Of a stretch of DNA of 13,619 nucleotides, positions 1 to 6,262 are shown one piece after another. The notes beneath the pieces are model-generated. The model made no database searches and was not told the DNA's origin. It saw only the letters and a program-made list of their open reading frames with translations. Position 1 is the stretch's first letter. Every line of letters starts with the position of its first letter. A program made the position numbers and the translations under genes. The DNA is from an uncultured Riemerella sp. (GTDB lineage Bacteria > Bacteroidota > Bacteroidia > Flavobacteriales > Weeksellaceae): contig CALHQK010000147.1 in the NCBI GenBank assembly GCA_938037185.1, positions 1 through 13,619 on the forward strand, read 5' to 3'.

Positions 1-2
1 AA

Positions 3-728
3 CTGCTTACAGAAGGAAGAACCTCGCATCCGCTCTCTTCTACAAATGGATTTTTAGGAAATACTGAAGATTTGTTCATAGAGGAAGGTGCAGTGGTGGA
101 ATATTCTACACTCAACACCAGAACGGGAAAAATATACATCGGGAAGAATGCAGAAATCATGGAGGGCTGCCATCTTCGTGGTCCGATTGCTCTTTGTGAA
201 GGTTCTAAATTTAATCTCGGAGCCAAGGTTTATGGTGCGACGACCATTGGTCCTCATTCAAAAGTAGGTGGCGAGGTGAATAATATCGTTATTTTTGGTT
301 ATTCTAATAAAGGTCATGATGGTTTTGTGGGAAATTCGGTTATCGGTGAGTGGTGTAATCTTGGAGCGGATACCAATTCTTCCAATTTGAAAAATAATTA
401 CGCCAATGTGAAGCTTTGGAATTATAAATGGAAAAAATTCGTAGATACAGGGCTTCAGTTTTGTGGATTGATAATGGGTGACCACTCTAAAACAGCGATA
501 AACACCCAGCTGAATACAGGAACGGTAGTGGGCGTGGCTGCTAATATTTTCAAGAGTGGATTTCCGCCGAATTTAGTGAATAGTTTTAGTTGGGGCGGTA
601 TGAAAGATGATGAAAAGTATAATCTGAATAAGGCATTTGAAACCATAGAAAAAGTAATGGCTCGTAGAAAGGTTGATTTTACGGATGAAGACAAGGGTGT
701 TTTGTCATATTTGTACAATGACAAATAA
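3..728 (+). CDS. GlmU-like sugar-phosphate nucleotidyl/acetyltransferase, C-terminal part (5' end outside window)
   Basis: The frame is open to the left edge of the window (it reads LLTEGRTSHPLSS from base 3), so the TTG at 72 is not the start and the gene begins upstream. What is present is a left-handed beta-helix of hexapeptide repeats, seen as recurring I/V-G steps such as IYIGKNAEIMEGCHLRGP, YGATTIGPHSKVGGEV and VIGEWCNLGADTNSSNL, followed by a short C-terminal helix ending at the TAA at 726. This arrangement matches the Bacteroidetes family of alternative GlmU proteins (a nucleotidyltransferase head with an acyltransferase tail, proposed to make UDP-GlcNAc for cell wall synthesis). The nucleotidyltransferase domain would lie outside the window, so the substrate cannot be checked here. 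Family assignment is fairly sure; the exact substrate is inference. Confidence 0.85.
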   Translation: MLTEGRTSHPLSSTNGFLGNTEDLFIEEGAVVEYSTLNTRTGKIYIGKNAEIMEGCHLRGPIALCEGSKFNLGAKVYGATTIGPHSKVGGEVNNIVIFGYSNKGHDGFVGNSVIGEWCNLGADTNSSNLKNNYANVKLWNYKWKKFVDTGLQFCGLIMGDHSKTAINTQLNTGTVVGVAANIFKSGFPPNLVNSFSWGGMKDDEKYNLNKAFETIEKVMARRKVDFTDEDKGVLSYLYNDK

Positions 729-797
729 ATTTTTATCAATTTAAACACTAAAAGGTATTGTTTTTGCTATATAATCAATCATAAAAAATAAAAAAAT

Positions 798-1232
798 ATG
801 AAAAAGAGAATTTTGGGTGTGATGTTCGCACTATTTGCAACAGGATTGTTTTTTGCACAGGATGATATGCCAATTTCAAAAAAAGATATGCCGTCCGCTG
901 TGCAGAGAAATGTAACAAAGTATTTTGGTAAGAAAGCGATTTCCTCTGTGACCAAAGATAGAGAAGATGGTAAAATCGTTTATGATGTTTATTTTGAAGA
1001 TGGTACAAAAGCAGAATTTAGTAGTAATGGAAATATCATAGAAGTGAAAAGCTATAGCGGTGTTCCTTCTTCTGTAGTTCCTTCTAAGGTTCAGGCTTAT
1101 GTGAGAAAATATTATCCAAAGAATAAAATAGTACACTGGGAAAAAGAGTGGAATAAACAAAAAGTAGAACTTGATAACGATTTAGACCTTGAGTTTACAC
1201 TAAAAGGAGATTACCTTAGAATAGACGATTAG
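798..1232 (+). CDS. Exported PepSY-like domain protein
   Basis: A 144-residue protein with a clear N-terminal signal peptide: KKR, then a hydrophobic run, with a likely cleavage after FFAQ at about residue 21. The mature part has two similar blocks. Residues 27-70 hold MPSAVQRNVTKYF, a V-Y-DVYFEDGTKAEFSSNG strand pair and IIEV; residues 71-144 hold VPSSVVPSKVQAYVRKYYP and a second strand pair ending LKGDYLRIDD. This 'P..v...i.kyyP...i.....' plus paired strands pattern is that of the PepSY-like (beta-lactamase-inhibitor-like) proteins common in Bacteroidetes periplasms. No catalytic residue is expected, and the role is unknown, perhaps inhibitory or binding. It lies 69 bp after the GlmU-like gene and 75 bp before guaB, and no terminator is visible between it and guaB. 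The start is the first ATG, directly before KKR. Confidence 0.8.
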   Translation: MKKRILGVMFALFATGLFFAQDDMPISKKDMPSAVQRNVTKYFGKKAISSVTKDREDGKIVYDVYFEDGTKAEFSSNGNIIEVKSYSGVPSSVVPSKVQAYVRKYYPKNKIVHWEKEWNKQKVELDNDLDLEFTLKGDYLRIDD

Positions 1233-1255
1233 AGTTAGATTTTGAATTCGTTACT

Positions 1256-1310
1256 CATAGCACTTTCTTTTTTAAATTAATTTTTTTAATTTTGCAAAGA
1301 AAGTGCTATG
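1256..1310. repeat. Perfect 15-bp inverted repeat bracketing the guaB promoter and start codon
   Basis: The left arm CATAGCACTTTCTTT (1256-1270) is the exact reverse complement of the right arm AAAGAAAGTGCTATG (1296-1310), with 25 bases between; arm centres are 40 bp apart. The right arm holds the A/G-rich leader and the whole guaB ATG (1308-1310). There is no T-tract after the right arm, so this is not a standard terminator. It may be an operator dyad around the promoter, or an RNA hairpin that hides the guaB start in read-through transcripts. The symmetry is seen directly; the role is inference. Confidence 0.8.
1287..1294 (+). promoter_or_regulatory. Probable -7 promoter element of guaB (TAATTTTG)
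   Basis: TAATTTTG fits the Bacteroidetes -7 consensus TAnnTTTG. It lies inside the loop of the inverted repeat. Transcription would start near 1299-1302, leaving a leader of under ten bases before the ATG at 1308. No clear TTG -33 box is seen at the expected distance, where the sequence is T-rich (TTTCTTT). Confidence 0.5.
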
Positions 1311-2768
1311 TCTATTTATGATAAAATTGTAGAGACAGCCATCACTTTCGATGATGTGCTTCTAGTTCCTTCTTATTCAGAAGTTTTACCTAATCAGGTT
1401 TCTTTAAAATCCAGACTTTCGGATAAAATAACCCTAAATGTTCCTATCGTTTCTGCGGCAATGGATACCGTGACAGAGGCTGATATGGCGATTGCACTTG
1501 CAAGAGTCGGCGGACTGGGGTTCATTCACAAAAACATGTCCATAGAGGAGCAGGCTTCCCAAGTTAATCAAGTAAAGCGCTCCGAAAACGGGATGATAGC
1601 TAATCCTGTTACTCTTTCTAAAGACCATACTCTTGCAGAGGCTAAGGCTCTTATGGCTCAATTCAAAATTTCTGGGCTTCCGGTGGTGGATGAAGAACAT
1701 AAGCTCGTAGGGATAATTACCAACCGAGATGTGAAATACCAAGAGAACCTCTCTGTGAAAGTAGAGGAGCTTATGACCAAAGAAAATCTCATCGTTTCTA
1801 ATGAAGAAGTTAATTTAGAAAAAGCTAAAGAAATTCTACTGAAAAACAGAGTAGAAAAACTTCCTATTGTAGATAAAAACAATAAGCTGATAGGTCTAAT
1901 TACCATTAAAGATATAGATAATCAGCTAGAGTACCCGAATGCAAATAAAGATAAATCAGGAAGGCTGATAGTGGGTGCGGGTGTAGGAATCGGAGTGGAT
2001 ACCATTGAGCGTGTTTCTGCATTGGTGAAAGCAGGTGTGGATATTATCGCGGTGGATTCTGCACACGGACATTCCAAAGGAGTTTTGGATAAAATAAAAG
2101 AAATCAGACAAAATTTCCCTGAATTGGATATTGTTGGAGGAAATATCGTAACTGCTGAGGCAGCAGAAGATTTGATAAAAGCAGGAGCAAATGTGCTAAA
2201 AGTAGGTGTAGGGCCTGGTTCTATCTGTACTACGAGAGTGGTAGCAGGAGTAGGAGTTCCGCAGCTGTCTGCTATATATAATGTATATGAAGTTGCTAAA
2301 AAATACAATGTGGCGATCATTGCCGATGGAGGTATCAAACTTTCAGGAGATATAGTGAAGGCTATTGCGAGCGGTGCAGGTGCTGTGATGCTTGGTTCTC
2401 TACTGGCGGGAACGGATGAATCACCAGGGGAAGAAATCATTTTCCAAGGAAGAAAATTTAAATCTTACCAAGGAATGGGGTCGCTTTCTGCAATGAAGAG
2501 AGGTGGAAAAGAAAGATATTTCCAGTCTGAAGCAAAAAAATTCGTTCCAGAAGGAATAGAAGGGCGAGTTCCGTACAAAGGAAAGTTGGAGGATGTTATC
2601 TTCCAGCTTACAGGAGGGTTGAGAGCAGGAATGGGCTATTGTGGTGCAAAAGATATTGTAACACTACAGCAAGAATCTAAAATGGTAAGAATTACGGGTT
2701 CTGGACTTAAAGAATCTCATCCTCACGATGTGATTATTACACAAGAAGCACCAAATTATTCCTTATAA
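1308..2768 (+). CDS. guaB: Inosine-5'-monophosphate dehydrogenase
   Basis: IMPDH oxidises IMP to XMP with NAD+, the committed step of guanine nucleotide synthesis. The 486-residue length is normal for the bacterial enzyme. The N-terminus ITFDDVLLVPSYSEVLP (about residues 12-28) and VPIVSAAMDTVTEADMA (45-61) are hallmarks of the barrel. Two CBS domains are inserted at about 95-205 (GLPVVDEEHKLVGIITNRD and KLPIVDKNNKLIGLITIKD). The catalytic loop GPGSICTTRVVAGVG carries the nucleophile Cys307. The mobile flap is MGSLSAMKRGGKERYFQ, and Arg420 in EGRVPYKG fits the catalytic arginine. All key residues are intact. It is followed by a terminator at 2851, so it is probably the end of its transcript. 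The start is the ATG at 1308, inside the right arm of a 15-bp inverted repeat, which suggests special control of initiation. Confidence 0.98.
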   Translation: MSIYDKIVETAITFDDVLLVPSYSEVLPNQVSLKSRLSDKITLNVPIVSAAMDTVTEADMAIALARVGGLGFIHKNMSIEEQASQVNQVKRSENGMIANPVTLSKDHTLAEAKALMAQFKISGLPVVDEEHKLVGIITNRDVKYQENLSVKVEELMTKENLIVSNEEVNLEKAKEILLKNRVEKLPIVDKNNKLIGLITIKDIDNQLEYPNANKDKSGRLIVGAGVGIGVDTIERVSALVKAGVDIIAVDSAHGHSKGVLDKIKEIRQNFPELDIVGGNIVTAEAAEDLIKAGANVLKVGVGPGSICTTRVVAGVGVPQLSAIYNVYEVAKKYNVAIIADGGIKLSGDIVKAIASGAGAVMLGSLLAGTDESPGEEIIFQGRKFKSYQGMGSLSAMKRGGKERYFQSEAKKFVPEGIEGRVPYKGKLEDVIFQLTGGLRAGMGYCGAKDIVTLQQESKMVRITGSGLKESHPHDVIITQEAPNYSL

Positions 2769-2850
2769 ATAGCCAAAAATCTCAAATTTCGTTAAAAAAT
2801 GGTCAAAAAAGAAGGTTGAAAAAGCATTATTCTGTAACACTAAATTTTAA

Positions 2851-2878
2851 AATAACACAAAATGTGTTATTTTTTTTA
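2851..2878 (+). terminator. Rho-independent terminator after guaB
   Basis: The stem AATAACACA (2851-2859) pairs with TGTGTTATT (2863-2871) around an AAA loop and is followed by a T-tract to about 2877. It lies 83 bases after the guaB stop and separates guaB from the urease operon. Flanking A and T runs may lengthen the stem. Confidence 0.85.
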
Positions 2879-2967
2879 TTTTAATGATATTGTTTTGCGA
2901 AAAAACGGCTTTTTATAAAGAATCAAGAAATATGTTAAATATCATGAATTAAAAAACGAGAAAAATA

Positions 2968-2997
2968 TTGTATTCTCATAAATAATCTCTACATTTG
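2968..2997 (+). promoter_or_regulatory. Flavobacterial promoter of the hypAB-urea transporter-ureABC operon
   Basis: A TTG -33 element (2968-2970) and TACATTTG (2990-2997), matching the TAnnTTTG -7 consensus, are separated by 19 bp. This is the best promoter in the window. Transcription would start near 3002-3005, ahead of the ATG at 3031. No recognisable nickel- or nitrogen-regulator operator was identified next to it. Confidence 0.65.
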
Positions 2998-3030
2998 TTA
3001 CATCAAAAAAGGATAAGAAATAAAGTCCAA

Positions 3031-3378
3031 ATGAAAAGAACAAAAATTCATAAAGTAGTATTTCAAATGTTAGTTGTAATGATCGTGACTAGTTCATTAC
3101 AGTTGCTTTTGAAAAATGGTTCTGCCATAAAAGGTGGAAACACTATGGGGACTAAAAAAATATCCTTAGCTGATATTACAGAAGGAGATGACTCTACAGA
3201 AGGAGTGCTAAAAGTTAAATACTTTGATGATGATGGAGCAGATAAAATATTTGAAAATAATAATAACAAAATTCTAAACACTATAAATAGTCAGCATATA
3301 TCCTATAATTCTCAATCTGCTGAATATTCAAAACCTCAATTATTCTTACTTTACCGATCTTTGAAAGTAGACAGCTAG
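3031..3378 (+). CDS. Unrecognised small protein with N-terminal hydrophobic segment, first gene of the urease operon
   Basis: I do not recognise this 115-residue protein. It starts with a basic stretch, MKRTKIHK, followed by a hydrophobic run (VVFQMLVVMIVTSSLQLLL, about residues 9-27), which could be a signal peptide or a membrane anchor. The rest is polar and acidic, with DITEGDDSTEG, YFDDDGAD and an Asn run (NNNNK). There are no cysteines and only two histidines, so a nickel store is unlikely. The frame stays open back to a TTG at 2995, but that TTG lies within the -7 promoter box, so the ATG at 3031 is the sensible start. It ends 53 bp before hypA with no terminator between, so it should be co-transcribed with the urease genes. 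Coding status is likely, not proven; codons are AT-rich and no family signature supports it. Confidence 0.45.
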   Translation: MKRTKIHKVVFQMLVVMIVTSSLQLLLKNGSAIKGGNTMGTKKISLADITEGDDSTEGVLKVKYFDDDGADKIFENNNNKILNTINSQHISYNSQSAEYSKPQLFLLYRSLKVDS

Positions 3379-3431
3379 ATTCTTTTTAGGATATATCTTG
3401 AAAAGGGTTTAGAGAAGTAAAGATTTGTAAA

Positions 3432-3782
3432 ATGCATGAGATTTATTTAGTCAAAAATATTTTTGACAGAATACAGGAGGAATTTCCAGAAAAATATGAA
3501 GATGTTTCAAGTGTTCATTTAAAGGTGGGATTGCTGAGTAATGTACAGCCTATTCTTATTCAGAATGCTTATAAAGCCTATGTGATGGAGTGTCCAGAGT
3601 TTTATCATACAGAGTTGGTAGTAGATGTACTCCCTGTACTGATAAAATGTGAAGAATGTGGAGAAGTCACGGAAGTAAAACAGAATAAATTTGTATGTGG
3701 TAATTGTGGGCATCCCACAAGAAACATAATACAAGGAGAGGAATTATATATTAATGAAATAAATTTTAGGAAAAATGAGTGA
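3432..3782 (+). CDS. hypA: Nickel metallochaperone HypA
   Basis: HypA delivers nickel to [NiFe]-hydrogenase and, in some bacteria, to urease. The 116-residue length is typical. The N-terminus MHE supplies the conserved His2 that binds nickel together with the N-terminal amine. The structural zinc site is two CxxC pairs, Cys73/Cys76 (KCEECGE) and Cys89/Cys92 (VCGNCGHP), in the usual spacing. The gene overlaps hypB by 8 bp, so translation is probably coupled. There is no hydrogenase gene in the window, and the next genes are a urea transporter and urease, so a job in urease nickel supply is inferred, by analogy with Helicobacter pylori, where HypA is needed for urease. The HypA family assignment is firm; the client is not proven. 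Confidence 0.95.
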   Translation: MHEIYLVKNIFDRIQEEFPEKYEDVSSVHLKVGLLSNVQPILIQNAYKAYVMECPEFYHTELVVDVLPVLIKCEECGEVTEVKQNKFVCGNCGHPTRNIIQGEELYINEINFRKNE

Positions 3783-4482
3783 AGTTAAACCAAAATCATC
3801 AAGACTTACAGCAGGAAGCATAGATACAGAGCATGTATCACTTAACTTGCTGAAAGCAAACGATTTTGTTGCGGGAACAATTCGTGAAAAATTAAAAGAT
3901 ATATTAGTAATTAATGTTTGTTCGTCGCCAGGGAGTGGAAAAACTACTCTAATGCAGAAGACAGGAGAGTTACTAAAAGGGAAAGCAAAAATGTCTGTGT
4001 TAGTGGGAGACCCAGAAACAGATAGAGATGCACAAAGAATGAAGGATGTAGGAATAGATGCTCTTCAGATAGTGACAGGAGGAATGTGTCACATAGAAGC
4101 ACAGATGATCTTACAGGCGATAGACCATATGGACCTTAGCAACACAGATGTATTGTTCATTGAAAATGTAGGAAACCTAATGTGTCCATCTTCTTTTGAC
4201 TTAGGTGAGGATTACAGAGTAACATTGATAGCTGTAACAGAAGGAGATGATAAACCAAGCAAATATCCTAAAATGTTCTTAACAAGTGAGTTGATGCTTG
4301 TTTCCAAAACAGATTTACTTCCATATCTTCCGTTCTCAGTGGATGCAGTAACAAAAGATGCAAGAAGCGTGAACCCTGATATTGAGGTAATGGAAATCTC
4401 AACTCTTACAGATGTTGGCATGGAGAATTGGGTAAATTGGATTCTAGCAAAAATCAAAGAAAAGAAAGAAGCTAAGAAATAA
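3775..4482 (+). CDS. hypB: Nickel-insertion GTPase HypB
   Basis: HypB is the SIMIBI-class GTPase that works with HypA in nickel transfer. In this 235-residue protein the Walker A loop is SSPGSGKT (residues 50-57), followed by GDPETDRDAQRM (78-89). The nickel/zinc site at the dimer interface is intact: Cys105-His106 in GGMCHIEAQM and Cys137 in ENVGNLMCP. The base-recognition loop reads SKTD, the HypB form of NKxD. The N-terminal CxxCGC motif and His-rich stretch found in some HypB proteins (for example E. coli and Bradyrhizobium) are both absent, so it has no storage function and resembles the short Helicobacter form. It starts inside the hypA 3' end and lies 54 bp before the urea transporter. 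Its client is inferred to be urease from context. Confidence 0.95.
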   Translation: MSEVKPKSSRLTAGSIDTEHVSLNLLKANDFVAGTIREKLKDILVINVCSSPGSGKTTLMQKTGELLKGKAKMSVLVGDPETDRDAQRMKDVGIDALQIVTGGMCHIEAQMILQAIDHMDLSNTDVLFIENVGNLMCPSSFDLGEDYRVTLIAVTEGDDKPSKYPKMFLTSELMLVSKTDLLPYLPFSVDAVTKDARSVNPDIEVMEISTLTDVGMENWVNWILAKIKEKKEAKK

Positions 4483-4536
4483 CAGAAACGAAAATAAATA
4501 ACAGATTCTAAATTATAACAATTAAAACAGAAAATT

Positions 4537-5481
4537 ATGAAATTGATTAAAACAACGCTTGTTGGGATAGGACAAATCTTCCTGCAAGATAATGGTTGGT
4601 CTGGATTGCTAATTACAATCGGTATGTTTTTTAGCCACTGGACATTAGGTGTGACTTGCTTCCTAGGAGCATTGATAGGAACGCTTACAGCAAAAGCATT
4701 AAAAGCTAAAGATGCAGACATAGAGTTTGGTCTTTATGGATTCAATGCAAGTTTGGCTTATATGTGTGTAATGTTCACATTTGCAACTAACGACGCTCAT
4801 GCAACATTAAATGGTGCAAATCCAATCCTTTGGGTTCTTGGAGCAGTAGCAGCAGTGATAGCAACAGTAATTATGCATGTTTTTGTAACTAAAGGATGGA
4901 CTGCATTTACATTCCCATTCGTAGTAACATGTTGGGTTCTTTGCTGGGCATTCGCTAAATACAACATTTTAGGATTAGAACAAACTACACCAGCATTACC
5001 TGATTACACAGGAACAGTAAATGCTATTACAACTCCATTCTACGGTTGGGCAGAAGTAAACTTCGGTGCTAATTTCCTTACAGGGGTGTTTATCTTCTTA
5101 GGATTGGCAATCAGCTCACCTTCTGTAGCAATGTGGGGAACAGCAGCTGCGACATTGGGAGCTTTATTTGCTCACTATGTTCTTAAAATAGATGCTAATT
5201 TTTTAGCAAACGGACTTTATTCATTCTCTCCAATCTTGGTAGCGTGTGCGTTTGTAACAAAATCAGGAGTATCAAGAGCAGACTTTGTTTACATCGTTGT
5301 GGGAGTTCTTTTAGCAGTATTGATTCACAATGGGGTAGGTTCTATTGTTATTAATGAAAAACCTATGGCAACTTACACTATTGGTTTCATCGTAGCAACT
5401 TGGATTATGGAAGCTGTTCAAAAAGCAGTGAACAAATCAAACCCAAATACTGAGGAATTAGTAAAATCATTAAATCCTTAA
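4537..5481 (+). CDS. Urea transporter (UT family)
   Basis: A 314-residue inner-membrane channel of the UT/Yut family, which lets urea diffuse into the cell. It shows the internal two-fold repeat expected of the fold: QIFLQDNGWSGLLI (about 13-26) opens the first half and NFGANFLTGVFIFLGL (175-190) the second, and the paired pore motifs are GLYGFNASL (65-73) and NGLYSFSPIL (225-234). The TFPF at 125-128 is the first LPxxTxPF-like selectivity motif. The second (about 277-284, MATYTIGF) is less canonical, with Gly where Pro is usual. About ten hydrophobic segments are visible. It lies between hypB and ureA and probably feeds urea to the adjacent urease. The start is the ATG after an A-rich leader. 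Confidence 0.93.
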   Translation: MKLIKTTLVGIGQIFLQDNGWSGLLITIGMFFSHWTLGVTCFLGALIGTLTAKALKAKDADIEFGLYGFNASLAYMCVMFTFATNDAHATLNGANPILWVLGAVAAVIATVIMHVFVTKGWTAFTFPFVVTCWVLCWAFAKYNILGLEQTTPALPDYTGTVNAITTPFYGWAEVNFGANFLTGVFIFLGLAISSPSVAMWGTAAATLGALFAHYVLKIDANFLANGLYSFSPILVACAFVTKSGVSRADFVYIVVGVLLAVLIHNGVGSIVINEKPMATYTIGFIVATWIMEAVQKAVNKSNPNTEELVKSLNP

Positions 5482-5492
5482 TAAAAAAAGAA

Positions 5493-5519
5493 AATATTCA
5501 AAACCTGTGTTTTGATATT
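5493..5519 (+). other. Imperfect hairpin between the urea transporter gene and ureA
   Basis: TCAAAAC (5498-5504) pairs with GTTTTGA (5509-5515) around a CTGT loop. After a one-base bulge (T5497) four more pairs extend it (5493-5496 with 5516-5519). No T-tract follows, so it is probably not a terminator. It could mark mRNA processing or protect the ureABC message, but this is speculative. Confidence 0.35.
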
Positions 5520-5557
5520 GTATAATAACTTAATATTAACATTTTAAATTTTTAATT

Positions 5558-5860
5558 ATGCATTTAGTACCTAGAGAAACTGAGAAGCTAATGCTTTATC
5601 TAGCTGGTAAAGTGGCTGAAGACAGAAAAAACAGAGGGTTGAAACTTAACCACCCTGAAACAGTAGCGTATATCGCTCACAAATTAATTGAAGGTGCAAG
5701 AGAAGGAAAATCTGTAGCTCAATTAATGCAAGAAGGAACTACATACTTGAGTCGTCAAGATGTAATGGATGGAGTTGCTGAAATGATCCACGATGTACAA
5801 ATCGAAGCAACTTTCCCTGATGGAACAAAATTGGTAACAGTACACCACCCAATCCACTAA
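5558..5860 (+). CDS. ureA: Urease subunit gamma
   Basis: This is the smallest subunit of the cytoplasmic nickel urease, which hydrolyses urea to ammonia and carbamate. The 100-residue length is the family norm. The start MHLVPRETEKLMLYLAG and the core LNHPETVAYIAHKLIEGAREGKSV are characteristic, as is the end VQIEATFPDGTKLVTVHHPI. The gene is separate from ureB rather than fused as in Helicobacter. It follows the urea transporter by 76 bp and precedes ureB by 26 bp, so it belongs to the structural operon. The leader is AT-rich (TTTTTAATT before the ATG), with no Shine-Dalgarno match, as is usual in Bacteroidetes. Confidence 0.98.
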   Translation: MHLVPRETEKLMLYLAGKVAEDRKNRGLKLNHPETVAYIAHKLIEGAREGKSVAQLMQEGTTYLSRQDVMDGVAEMIHDVQIEATFPDGTKLVTVHHPIH

Positions 5861-5886
5861 TTTAAACTTCTAAAAAAATTAAAGTT

Positions 5887-6237
5887 ATGAGTAATAATAA
5901 ATATGTAGTTCCAGGAGAATACATCTTAGCTTCTGGTGACATCGAATACAACGCTGGTAAAAAAGTTCTTAAACTTAAAGTTACTAACACAGGAGACAGA
6001 CCAATCCAAGTTGGTTCTCACTTCCACTTCGCTGAAACTAACTCTGCACTTCAGTTTGATAGAAAAGCAGCTGAAGGTCACAGATTGAATGTTCCTGCAG
6101 GTCTTGCACAAAGATTTGAACCAGGTGAATCTAAAGAAGTAGAATTGATTCCTTACGGTGGAGCTAAATCAGTAAGAGGATTTAGCCTTAGACACTTAGA
6201 AAGAAACAGAGAGGCTCTTAATTCACTAAAAAAATAA
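5887..6237 (+). CDS. ureB: Urease subunit beta
   Basis: The second structural subunit of urease; it packs against UreC in the (UreABC)3 assembly. The 116-residue length is slightly longer than the usual 100-110. Hallmarks are VPGEYILASGDIEYNAG (residues 8-24), TNTGDRPIQVGSHFHFAETN (33-52), FDRKAAEGHRLNVPAG (57-72) and RFEPGESKEVELIPYGG (76-92). It is 26 bp from ureA and 25 bp from ureC. Like ureA and ureC it uses many C-ending codons (TTC, AAC, CAC) in an otherwise AT-rich genome, which fits a highly expressed gene. Confidence 0.98.
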   Translation: MSNNKYVVPGEYILASGDIEYNAGKKVLKLKVTNTGDRPIQVGSHFHFAETNSALQFDRKAAEGHRLNVPAGLAQRFEPGESKEVELIPYGGAKSVRGFSLRHLERNREALNSLKK

Positions 6238-6262
6238 TTATTAACAATTAAAATTTAAAATC

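Noticed and set aside
72..74. TTG as start of the first gene
   Set aside because: The frame is open and protein-like all the way to the left edge, so the gene is simply cut by the window.
1922..2440. Long open frame on the minus strand inside guaB
   Set aside because: It is antisense to a fully conserved IMPDH coding region, has no recognisable domain, and is explained by the codon use of guaB. Similar antisense frames inside ureC, ureF and ureG were dropped for the same reason.
3432..4482. Start of a hydrogenase maturation cluster
   Set aside because: Only hypA and hypB are present; no hypC, D, E, F or hydrogenase subunits follow, and the next genes are for urea uptake and urease.
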